Positions 1 to 5,396 of a DNA stretch of 7,033 nt are shown in pieces. This stretch comes from JAUUZT01 sp964654015 (GTDB lineage Bacteria; Chloroflexota; Dehalococcoidia; GIF9; AB-539-J10), in the NCBI GenBank assembly GCA_964654015.1, contig CAZZHQ010000127.1:1-7033 (forward strand). Direction: 5' to 3'. Position 1 is the first letter of the stretch. Each line of letters opens with the position of its first letter. Under the pieces are notes generated by a model. It saw only the letters and a list, made by a program, of their open reading frames with translations, had not been told where the DNA came from and did not search any database. A program made the position numbers and the translations under genes.

Positions 1-2
1 TC

Positions 3-371
3 CTTGTTGCTTCAGTAATAATGATGGGACTGGGTCTTGCCTGCTTCGAGAGCGTTGCCATAGCAGGGGCATGGCTGCTTATACCTTTCCTGGTACTGTT
101 TTGCGTGGGATATGGTGGCAATAATACCATGAGAGTAGCCATTACGCGGGAGCTATTCGGGAGGGAGAAGTACGGCAGTGTCTTCGGTCTGCTCATGGGT
201 ATTGGCACCGCGGGTTCATTCCTGGGGCCACCACTGGCGGGTTGGGCATTCGACACCTACGGCAGCTACCAGAACGTCTGGTTCGTGGTTGCTGGCTTTG
301 CCTTTGCGTCAATGCTGTTCATCTGGACGATGCCCGGGCAGATGAAGGCTAAAAATAAAGTTTCAGGATGA
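3..371 (+). CDS. MFS transporter, C-terminal fragment (5' end outside window)
   Basis: The reading frame is open from the left edge, so only the C-terminal ~122 residues are present; internal ATGs at 21 and 24 are not the true start. The visible protein has hydrophobic segments consistent with the last helices of a 12-helix major facilitator superfamily permease. A loop with RELFGREKYGSVFGLLMGIG is followed by a glycine-rich stretch (GSFLGPPLAGWAFD) and a final hydrophobic helix (WFVVAGFAFASMLFIW), ending in a short basic tail. The conserved FGR..YG..FG pattern is common in MFS carriers of small carboxylates (oxalate/formate antiporter or monocarboxylate-like), but the substrate cannot be read from this fragment. 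The stop codon lies inside an 11-bp string (365-375) that recurs at the end of a palindromic repeat at 5161-5171, so the extreme C-terminus may have been reshaped by repeat insertion. Family assignment is fairly sure; the substrate is unknown. Confidence 0.8.
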   Translation, partial: LVASVIMMGLGLACFESVAIAGAWLLIPFLVLFCVGYGGNNTMRVAITRELFGREKYGSVFGLLMGIGTAGSFLGPPLAGWAFDTYGSYQNVWFVVAGFAFASMLFIWTMPGQMKAKNKVSG

Positions 372-451
372 CACAAGAAGACAGGATATAATGCAGTAGT
401 CAGGATTTGATACAAAACCTGCTGCCTCCACCTCGCTTCCAAATTGCTACC

Positions 452-482
452 CAGATTGCCGCTCCGTCGGCTCGCAATAACG
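452..482. repeat. REP-like palindromic intergenic repeat
   Basis: The arms ATTGC (455-459) and GCAAT (474-478) bracket a GC-rich centre containing CCGTCGG. The unit reads, on the opposite strand, as a 'cattgcgag...gcaatctg' type repeat, and a related one lies at 5202-5240 in the other orientation. It lies between the MFS gene and the MNT promoter. It could act as a weak bidirectional transcription stop or simply be a dispersed element. Confidence 0.5.
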
Positions 483-490
483 AGAAATAA

Positions 491-518
491 TTGACATCAA
501 ATTACTTTACAGTATAAT
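491..518 (+). promoter_or_regulatory. Sigma70-type promoter of the MNT-HEPN operon
   Basis: A perfect TTGACA at 491-496 is separated by 16 bp from a perfect TATAAT at 513-518. The expected transcription start is near 525, giving a leader of about 30 nt before the ATG at 558. No Shine-Dalgarno sequence is visible in that leader. The -10 element is embedded in the palindrome at 510-524, so a repressor bound there would block RNA polymerase. Confidence 0.75.
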
Positions 519-550
519 ATACTGCAATAGTAGTAAAATATACTGCAATA
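510..550. promoter_or_regulatory. Putative operator: palindrome plus 14-bp direct repeat over the -10
   Basis: CAGTAT (510-515) and ATACTG (519-524) form a perfect 6-bp inverted repeat around a 3-base centre that covers the -10 box. The 14-mer AATATACTGCAATA occurs at 516-529 and again at 537-550, exactly 21 bp apart, which is about two helical turns. The downstream gene encodes a winged-helix protein, so negative autoregulation through these sites is the simplest reading. The geometry is seen directly; the binding protein is inferred. Confidence 0.55.
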
Positions 551-557
551 TATAACA

Positions 558-1154
558 ATGAACGGAGTATTAGAAACATTATTCGGGTCAAAGCTCAGAG
601 TGAAAGTACTTGGGTGGTTATTCACTCATCCTGATGAGCGATATTTTGTTCGTCAGCTCACAGGTTTACTGGGAGAGGATTCAACAAATGTTAGCCGTGA
701 GCTTGCTCGTCTGGAGAAGTCTGGTATCCTCACTGTTACTGTAAGTGGAAAGCAAAAATATTATCAGGCAAACACAAATAGCCCTATTTATAATGAGCTT
801 CATGGACTGATTGTTAAAACTGTGGGTGTGGTAGATGTCCTGCGCTCATCTCTAGTACCTTCTATTGGGCGGATAAAGATTGCTTTCATCTATGGTTCAA
901 TTGCTAGCGGTAGCGAGAAAAAAGCAAGCGATATAGACATTATGGTAGTTGGTGCTATTTCTTTCGGGGATATAGTCAATCTTCTATCTGTGGCAGAAGA
1001 ACGACTGCGCCGAGAGATTAATACGGTTGTTTATTCAGTTTTGGAGTTCAGACGAAAACTGAAAGAAGACCATCATTTTGTCAGGAACGTAATCGAGAGC
1101 GAGAGATTATTTATAATTGGAGACGAAAATGAGCTTGCAGGACTGGTTGACTGA
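558..1154 (+). CDS. Winged-helix / MNT-type nucleotidyltransferase (antitoxin-like)
   Basis: This 198-residue protein has two parts. Residues ~1-72 form a winged helix-turn-helix (FGSKLRVKVLGWLFTHPDERYFVRQL, then STNVSRELARLEKSGIL as recognition region and a KQKYYQAN wing), as in ArsR-like regulators. Residues ~105-190 are a minimal nucleotidyltransferase: G113-S114, exactly ten residues, then D125-I-D127, which is the GSx10DxD signature of the MNT fold. In characterised MntA/HepT systems such an MNT protein AMPylates and neutralises its HEPN partner, and a HEPN gene overlaps the 3' end here. The 'ARG' often found after GS reads 'ASG' here. The start at 558 fits the usual beginning of the HTH domain. 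Expression is probably from the promoter at 491-518, with autoregulation through the adjacent repeats. Fold and pairing are well supported; the antitoxin role is inferred from family and context. Confidence 0.85.
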   Translation: MNGVLETLFGSKLRVKVLGWLFTHPDERYFVRQLTGLLGEDSTNVSRELARLEKSGILTVTVSGKQKYYQANTNSPIYNELHGLIVKTVGVVDVLRSSLVPSIGRIKIAFIYGSIASGSEKKASDIDIMVVGAISFGDIVNLLSVAEERLRREINTVVYSVLEFRRKLKEDHHFVRNVIESERLFIIGDENELAGLVD

Positions 1155-1572
1155 AGGACGATTAAAGAGCCATACGACCAGCAAGACTGAACTGCGTCAG
1201 CTGTTTGCCGTTTATCAACGCGATATGACGGACGCTCAGATGGAAGCACTAAGCACTGACAGGCGGTTTGCTACCGCATACAATGCAGCGCTCATGGTAG
1301 CCAGAGCCGCTTTAGCAGCCAGCGGCTATCGAACATCTGGTGAAGGAAACCACTACTGGACTATTCAGTCCCTGGTTTTTACTCTTCAAGCTGATGTTAA
1401 GACTATAAATAAATTCAACAAATTCCGTCAAAAACGTAATATCACTGATTATGAGATGATTGGAATGGTTTCTGAACAGGAAGTAACGGAAGTCATAGAC
1501 CTGGCGCAAGAGTTGAGAGCACTATTGATAGAATGGCTGGAGATACATCATCCCAAGCTATTGGCCGGGTAG
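1129..1572 (+). CDS. HEPN domain protein, partner of the MNT protein
   Basis: This 147-residue, mainly helical protein matches the HEPN fold. Helices around residues 45-65 (RRFATAYNAALMVARAALAASGYR) are followed by GNHYWTIQSLVFTL (73-86), then the family's C-terminal signature FRQKRNITDYE (99-109) and a final helix. ATG 1129 is preferred over TTG 1117 because GGAG at 1119-1122 lies 6 nt before it. The gene overlaps the MNT gene by 26 bp, implying translational coupling. HEPN toxins usually carry Rx4-6H as RNase residues. Here R103-N104 is followed at the histidine position by Y108, so the canonical ribonuclease motif is altered. An R68..H75 pair also exists but lies outside the usual motif position. 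It may be a non-nuclease HEPN protein, or Tyr108 could be the residue modified by the MNT enzyme; both are inference. The HEPN assignment is strong and toxicity is uncertain. Confidence 0.8.
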   Translation: MSLQDWLTEGRLKSHTTSKTELRQLFAVYQRDMTDAQMEALSTDRRFATAYNAALMVARAALAASGYRTSGEGNHYWTIQSLVFTLQADVKTINKFNKFRQKRNITDYEMIGMVSEQEVTEVIDLAQELRALLIEWLEIHHPKLLAG

Positions 1573-1637
1573 CAGGCATGCCAGTGGTGAAGACAGGAAT
1601 AGCAGGCACAGCGAGTTAGAATAATAAGGCAAGCGGC

Positions 1638-2087
1638 TTAGTCATCATCCCACCTGTATGGTTTGGCTTTAGCTTTCAGCTTCTCCAGTCCGCAGTTGAA
1701 ACAGATTCCATTATGGCAGCATATTGTCTCACCGCAGTCGGGACATTTCCATTTTGCGGCTTCGCTTTCGAGCAGTTTTTCGATGCCGTGTTCCCTGATG
1801 GATTTGAGATTCTCAATCATGCTCATCCGGAATTTCTTGAGGTAACCGGCGTCGAGGTGCTTGAGATTCTCGCAGGGGAAGTCGGGGCACTCGTAGCAGT
1901 ATCTCACCTTGCCTTCCAATAGCAGAGCGCAGCGCTTTTTCAGGAAAGCGCAAAGTTTATTCCTGGGCCTGCAACCACGGCAGTAGGACATCTTTATCCC
2001 CTTGTTTCGAACGTCGTTGACGAACGCAAGGTAGCCACGACAGATAGCACAGTTCATGCCACAGGGAGCAATCAACTCTTCGTTCAT
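1638..2087 (-). CDS. Cysteine-rich DUF3795-like putative metal-binding protein
   Basis: This 149-residue protein begins with the hallmark APCGMNCAIC (C9-x3-C13-x2-C16) and continues with CRGC (36/39), C46, C53, CYECPDFPC (64/67/72), CPDC (115/118), C123-C124 and CFNC (129/132), 16 cysteines in all. The N-terminal two thirds match the DUF3795 pattern. The C-terminal CPDC...CFNC looks like a separate zinc-ribbon-type pair. There is no signal peptide or membrane segment, so it is cytoplasmic. Cysteine spacing suggests zinc or iron-sulphur binding, but no reaction is known for this family and none is claimed. It is transcribed toward the HEPN gene and is convergent with it. The ~65 bp between the two stops shows no convincing terminator. 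The ATG at 2087 has no strong ribosome binding site, but a plausible promoter lies just upstream. Confidence 0.75.
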   Translation of the reverse strand: MNEELIAPCGMNCAICRGYLAFVNDVRNKGIKMSYCRGCRPRNKLCAFLKKRCALLLEGKVRYCYECPDFPCENLKHLDAGYLKKFRMSMIENLKSIREHGIEKLLESEAAKWKCPDCGETICCHNGICFNCGLEKLKAKAKPYRWDDD

Positions 2088-2100
2088 TTCAATACTACAG

Positions 2101-2130
2101 AATATATACGGGTAAAATGAAAGCGGTCAA
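2101..2130 (-). promoter_or_regulatory. Possible promoter of the DUF3795-like gene
   Basis: Read on the minus strand, TTGACC (2130-2125) is followed after 16-18 bp by an overlapping TATATA/TATATT (2108-2101). The -10 falls about 14-20 bases before the ATG at 2087, so the transcript would have a very short leader. The -35 hexamer lies within the left copy of the 55-bp repeat that flanks the N gap. Confidence 0.4.
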
Positions 2131-2174
2131 CAAACAGGCTGGGATTTCTATGAAAAACAAGACACGATATAATG
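2120..2174. repeat. 55-bp repeat, left copy, abutting the N gap
   Basis: This copy is identical over all 55 positions to 2275-2329, with the gap as its right boundary. It contains a TATAAT near its right end (2168-2173). The exact identity and position at the gap edges suggest an unmerged contig overlap rather than a biological repeat. Confidence 0.9.
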
Positions 2175-2274
2175 NNNNNNNNNNNNNNNNNNNNNNNNNN
2201 NNNNNNNNNNNNNNNNNNNNNNNNNNNNNNNNNNNNNNNNNNNNNNNNNNNNNNNNNNNNNNNNNNNNNNNNNN
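2175..2274. other. Assembly gap (100 N)
   Basis: There are exactly 100 undetermined bases, a conventional placeholder length. Any reading frame translated across it is meaningless. Given the identical 55-bp flanks, the true sequence may contain one copy of the flank and no gap, or an unresolved tandem repeat. Confidence 0.98.
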
Positions 2275-2329
2275 AAAGCGGTCAACAAACAGGCTGGGAT
2301 TTCTATGAAAAACAAGACACGATATAATG
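2275..2329. repeat. 55-bp repeat, right copy, abutting the N gap
   Basis: This copy is identical to 2120-2174 and starts immediately after the last N. The last nine bases include TATAAT (2323-2328), which may serve as a -10 element for the receiver gene downstream. Confidence 0.9.
2300..2328 (+). promoter_or_regulatory. Weak candidate promoter for the receiver-pilB transcript
   Basis: A perfect TATAAT at 2323-2328 follows a poor -35 (TTTCTA, 2300-2305) at 17-bp spacing. The leader to the start at 2410 would be about 75 nt. The -10 is convincing by sequence, but the -35 matches only three of six positions and the site lies in the gap-flanking repeat, so the call is tentative. Confidence 0.3.
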
Positions 2330-2409
2330 ACTATGACGTATATAGTGTGCTAAAGTAAAACTGAATGAGATAGAAATAAACCAAGATTGTCAGGAAGGGT
2401 AGAGACGTT

Positions 2410-2802
2410 TTGGAAGAAACAAACTCAATTACTGCCAAAAAGATTCTGGTTATCGAAGACAATGCGATTAACCTGCGGATGGTTAGCTATGCCCTGACGA
2501 AAAAGGGCTACCAGGTCATCACGGCAACAAACGGGTTGATAGGATTCAAGAAGATTAATGAAGAGCATCCCGACCTGGTTATACTGGACATAATGTTACC
2601 GGGACTTGATGGCTATGATATCTGTGAGCGGGTGCGGACGAATCCCGAAACGGAGAAAATTCCAATAATAATGACCTCCGGTAAAACACTCCAGGAGGAC
2701 AAGGATATAGGAATAAAACTGGGAGCCAGTGTGTACCTGACCAAGCCGGTGCCCCCTTCAGAGATGTTAACTAATGTAAAAACGTTACTGGGTGAGGAGT
2801 GA
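2410..2802 (+). CDS. Stand-alone response regulator receiver (CheY-like)
   Basis: A 130-residue single receiver domain with no output domain. The acidic pocket is E16-D17, the phosphoacceptor is D60 in LVILDIMLPGLDGYD, the switch T89/S90 lies in IIMTSGK, and the conserved lysine is K112 followed by proline. All catalytic residues are present. The start is TTG at 2410: an in-frame stop lies upstream at 2377-2379, and AGGAAGGG at 2392-2399 sits 10 nt before the TTG. As a single-domain regulator it would pass a phosphate signal by protein contact. It lies 22 bp before a PilB-type ATPase gene and probably shares its transcript, so a role in controlling pilus assembly or twitching is plausible but inferred. 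The cognate histidine kinase is not in the window. Confidence 0.9.
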   Translation: MEETNSITAKKILVIEDNAINLRMVSYALTKKGYQVITATNGLIGFKKINEEHPDLVILDIMLPGLDGYDICERVRTNPETEKIPIIMTSGKTLQEDKDIGIKLGASVYLTKPVPPSEMLTNVKTLLGEE

Positions 2803-2815
2803 AAGCTCACCAGTT

Positions 2816-2821
2816 GAGGTG
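2816..2821 (+). promoter_or_regulatory. Ribosome binding site deciding the pilB start
   Basis: GAGGTG followed by ATT and the ATG at 2825 (the stretch reads GAGGTGAT) is a near-ideal anti-16S match. It favours ATG 2825 over the in-frame GTG at 2792, which overlaps the receiver gene and lacks such a site. Confidence 0.7.
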
Positions 2822-2824
2822 ATT

Positions 2825-4518
2825 ATGGAGAACAGCAAAAATCATCCGGCAGAGAGGGGACTGGAACAGGTAATCCTGGATATGGAAATGCTCAATGCGG
2901 AGCAGATGGAACAGGTACGAAAACTTGCTAAAGAACAACAGAAAAGCATTGAGCAAGTAATTCTGCAGGAGAAACTGTTAACTCGTAATGACCTGGTAAC
3001 GGCAACCAGTGTAAAGCTTAATGTGCCTCTAATCAATCTTAACCGTCATAAAATATATCCCGAGGCAATAAAGCTGGTTCCCGAGAAGATGGCTCGCAAG
3101 TACAACGTCCTGCCCCTGGAGGTCATTGGTGACACGCTGACCGCGGCGATGGAAGATATCATCAACATTAGTGCCATTGATGACCTGGCTGCCATATCGC
3201 AAAAGCGTATAAAGACGGTTATGGCTTTGCCAGATGATATTCGGCTGGCGATCAGTCGCTATTATATGATATCTCAGGCTGACGAGACTGGTGTGGATTG
3301 GCAGGTGGTAGAGGAAGAATCACGGGAAGAGGTATTTGCCGTTCCAGGCGAGGATTCGCCAGCATCTTTGCATCTGAACAAGATTATTCAGCAGGCGGTG
3401 CGAGCGGGAGCCTCCGATATCCATATTGTGCCACACGAGGACCGGGTGCAAATACGATATCGTATTGATGGGGTGTTACGGGATACTACGGTATTACAGC
3501 GGCAAATGGGCGCTCCACTCGTTTCCAGACTGAAGATAATCGCAGGGATGAACATTGCCGAACACCGTAGATCGTAGGACGGACAATGCCTGGTGGTAGT
3601 GGACGAAAAGAAGGTAGACATACGGGTTGGCTGTGCAAATACAATTTATGGTGAAATGGCTGTGCTGCGGTTGCTGTCACACGCTGCCTCTTTTCTAAAC
3701 CTGTCGGAGCTAGGTATGAACCCTGAAATAATCGAAAAATACCAGCGAATACTTCAGCTTCCCTTTGGCATAATACTGGTTGGCGGGCCCACCGGCTCCG
3801 GCAAGACCACCACTATCTATGCCTCTATCAACGAGCTAGACCGGCAGCAGAATAACATCATGACAATTGAAGACCCGGTAGAGTACCGATTAGAGGGAAT
3901 CAACCAGTTTCCTGTGGTTGCCAAAGCTGACGTCGGTTTTGCCAGTAGCCTCAGGGCATTCATGCGTATGGACCCTGATATTATTTTGGTTGGTGAAATA
4001 CGGGATGGGGAGACGGCTCGTATTGCCACGCAGGCAGCGCTCACCAGGCACCTGGTTCTTTCCACCGTCCATGCCAACGATGCGGTGGGGGTGGCGTTTC
4101 GGATGGTAGACCTGGATGTTGAACCGTTTTTACTTAATTCCGTACTGGCTGCTACGATTTCACAGCGGATGGCAAGACGAATCTGCCCTAGTTGCCGAAC
4201 TATCTATAAACCATCAGAGGAGGATCTGGCATTTTATAGCGGGGAAATGGAAGAATTACCGAACACTTTTATCACGGTCGCGGTTGCTCACTATGTAGTG
4301 GAAGTGGCTACGTAGGCAGGATTGGCTTGTTTGAGCTTCTTATTCCTTCAGAGCAGATTAAACGGATGATAAGGAGCAATACCACAGCATCTGAGGTGCA
4401 TGCGCAAGCTGTTAAAGAGGGCATGGTAACCATGCGTTATGATGGGATGATGAAGGTGAAGGAGGGATTGACCACGATTTCGGAGGTTCTCCGCACCACC
4501 TATACGGTAGCCAGCTAA
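2825..4518 (+). pseudogene. pilB: PilB/GspE-type pilus assembly ATPase, broken by a TAG and a frameshift
   Basis: With two repairs this stretch encodes about 564 residues, the normal length for a type IV pilus extension ATPase. Order: a degenerate MshEN/T2SSE N-domain (~residues 10-150), an N2 region with ASDIHIVP and RYRIDGVL, Walker A GPTGSGKT (321-328, K327), IEDPVEY, Walker B region DIILVGEIRD (E391), the His-box STVHANDA and a CPSC zinc pair (454/457). Break 1: an in-frame TAG at 3575-3577, where the family reads RRPQDG and this gene reads RRS-stop-DG. Break 2: one base appears missing near 4275-4276. Frame +2 runs on to a stop at 4313-4315, while frame +1 restores GRGCSLCSGSGYVGRIGLFELL, including the second zinc pair, and continues to 4518. 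As written the product ends after 250 residues, before Walker A. Conserved positions are also altered: IVP for IEP, and LTRH for LTGH. Either this is a real pseudogene or the consensus contains errors; PilB and GspE cannot be separated with certainty. Confidence 0.85.
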
Positions 4519-4581
4519 CTTGGTGGGTTTCCTTCTTTTCACCGTTAATGCTGTTGGCTTTCTGCCATCCTTGACCAACTA

Positions 4582-4609
4582 TGTCGTTTCCGCGGAGGCA
4601 GGAATCTAC
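4582..4609. repeat. Degenerate REP-like palindrome between pilB and the pilin
   Basis: TGTCGTTTCCGCGGAGGCAGGAATC is an imperfect hairpin with TTCC/GGAA arms and a CGCGGAGGC centre. It resembles the 'TGTCATTCCCGCG...GGGAAT' intergenic class also seen to the right. It separates the pilB pseudogene from the pilin promoter. Confidence 0.4.
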
Positions 4610-4620
4610 CCTTATTCCTA

Positions 4621-4649
4621 TTGACTGTCCTGCTTTGTTAGCTTAAAAT
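4621..4649 (+). promoter_or_regulatory. Sigma70-type promoter of the pilin-like gene
   Basis: TTGACT at 4621-4626, a 17-bp spacer, and TAAAAT at 4644-4649. The expected start near 4656 leaves only about 10 nt before ATG 4666, so the mRNA would be nearly leaderless if that start is used. This would let the pilin be expressed independently of the broken ATPase gene. Confidence 0.6.
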
Positions 4650-4665
4650 TATAAGATATAAGAAA

Positions 4666-5040
4666 ATGATTGAGATGAAGTGTTCCATATTTAAATGTTT
4701 TAAAAAGAGCCAGAGGGGTTTCACCCTGATTGAGATACTGGTGGTTATTGCCATCCTGGGAGTGATTTCTGCGGTGGCTTTGCCAAATTTAATTGAATTT
4801 ATGGATGACGGAGAAAGGGAGGCTGCTGGGGCTGAGCTACATAATGTAATAGTCGCAGCCAGTGCGGCAGTTTATGGCGGTAATAGTACCTGTGTGCCAG
4901 AGCCCTCTGATTCTACTGGAATTATAGAGGCTCTACCGGGCGGGCCTGCTAATGAAGTTGGCACCTATTTGATAAATGACACCACCTGGAAATATATCGT
5001 CACCGATATTGGTGTAGTTGACCAGGGTGATAAAGCATAG
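4666..5040 (+). CDS. Type IV pilin-like prepilin
   Basis: A 124-residue prepilin with a textbook class III signal. A short basic leader (KCFKKSQRG) is cut by prepilin peptidase after G18. The mature protein begins FTLIEILVVIAILGVISAVALPNL, with the invariant Glu5 (E23 of the precursor) and the hydrophobic N-terminal helix used for filament packing. The mature part is about 106 residues, short for a major pilin, with a small globular domain of ~70 residues. It could be a major pilin of a thin pilus, a minor pilin or a type II secretion pseudopilin; the sequence does not decide. Its single mature-domain cysteine (C-V-P-E-P) means no intramolecular disulfide is possible. ATG 4666 and ATG 4675 are both possible starts, and neither has a strong ribosome binding site. 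It has its own promoter and follows the PilB-type gene by 147 bp. Confidence 0.88.
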   Translation: MIEMKCSIFKCFKKSQRGFTLIEILVVIAILGVISAVALPNLIEFMDDGEREAAGAELHNVIVAASAAVYGGNSTCVPEPSDSTGIIEALPGGPANEVGTYLINDTTWKYIVTDIGVVDQGDKA

Positions 5041-5082
5041 GAAGCATTATAGGTTATCTTTTTTAGTTACCTGTTTCCCTAT

Positions 5083-5169
5083 TGTCATTCTAGAGCGTAG
5101 CGAAGAATATCCTCGGACTGTATTCTCCTAGCAGATCCTTCGGTCACTAACACTCCCTCAAGGATGACA
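5083..5169. repeat. 87-bp imperfect inverted repeat with TGTCAT/ATGACA ends
   Basis: The ends TGTCAT (5083-5088) and ATGACA (5164-5169) are perfect inverted termini. Inside, AGCGAAGAAT near the left and AGATCCTTCG near the right are near-complementary, giving a long imperfect hairpin. It looks like a decayed copy of a dispersed intergenic palindrome (REP or small MITE-like). No transposase is encoded nearby. Confidence 0.6.
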
Positions 5170-5201
5170 CAGGTGAAAACTGTCATTCATACCTTCCACT
5201 T

Positions 5202-5240
5202 TGTCATTGCGAGGAGGCACAGCCCCCGCGGCAATCTGGG
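5202..5240. repeat. REP-like palindrome (TGTCATTGCGAG class)
   Basis: It starts with TGTCATTGCGAGG and ends GCGGCAATCTG, with arms ATTGC (5206-5210) and GCAAT (5231-5235). It is the same class as 452-482, in opposite orientation. Confidence 0.55.
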
Positions 5241-5313
5241 TGGTAACTCGGGACGGGTGTGGTTTAATCACTCGGTTGCTATTACCAAACACCATATCTC
5301 CTGAACTGCTTTG

Positions 5314-5333
5314 CCGCTTTCGCGGGTATGACA
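5314..5333. repeat. REP-like hairpin ending in ATGACA
   Basis: CCGC (5314-5317), loop TTTC, GCGG (5322-5325), then GTATGACA. This is the right half of a 'CCCGCTTTCGCGGG..ATGACA' type element; its left half is diverged. Confidence 0.45.
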
Positions 5334-5367
5334 AGTGGGGATGGTATTACCGCCTTCTTTCTTTCTC

Positions 5368-5396
5368 TTGACATATCAATGAGCATAAAATATACT
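5368..5396 (+). promoter_or_regulatory. Strong sigma70-type promoter of the portal gene
   Basis: A perfect TTGACA at 5368-5373, a 17-bp spacer, and TATACT at 5391-5396. The expected start near 5403 gives a leader of about 80 nt before ATG 5486. The -10 overlaps the first copy of a 9-bp direct repeat, so regulation at this site is likely. Confidence 0.7.

Noticed and set aside
1573..1637. Bidirectional terminator between the HEPN and DUF3795-like genes
   Set aside because: Only a short GGCATGCC palindrome and small AGCAGGCA repeats are present; there is no stable stem followed by a T-run.
1663..1922. Plus-strand open frames opposite the DUF3795-like gene
   Set aside because: They are antisense to a cysteine-patterned family protein and show no recognisable domain or start signal.
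2117..2308. Open frame of 63 codons running through the N gap
   Set aside because: More than half of it is undetermined sequence and the flanks are the duplicated 55-bp block, so it is not evidence of a gene.
3575..3577. TAG read through as pyrrolysine or another amino acid
   Set aside because: No Pyl gene or recoding element is visible, other genes here give no hint of TAG recoding, and the separate frameshift argues for decay.
4264..4278. Programmed -1 ribosomal frameshift in the ATPase gene
   Set aside because: No X-XXY-YYZ slippery heptamer is present in the zero frame and no clear downstream stem was found. An indel is simpler, especially with a second break upstream.
5045..5075. Rho-independent terminator after the pilin gene
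   Set aside because: An AGGT...ACCT stem around a T-run has only about four good pairs and the T-run lies in the loop, not after the stem.
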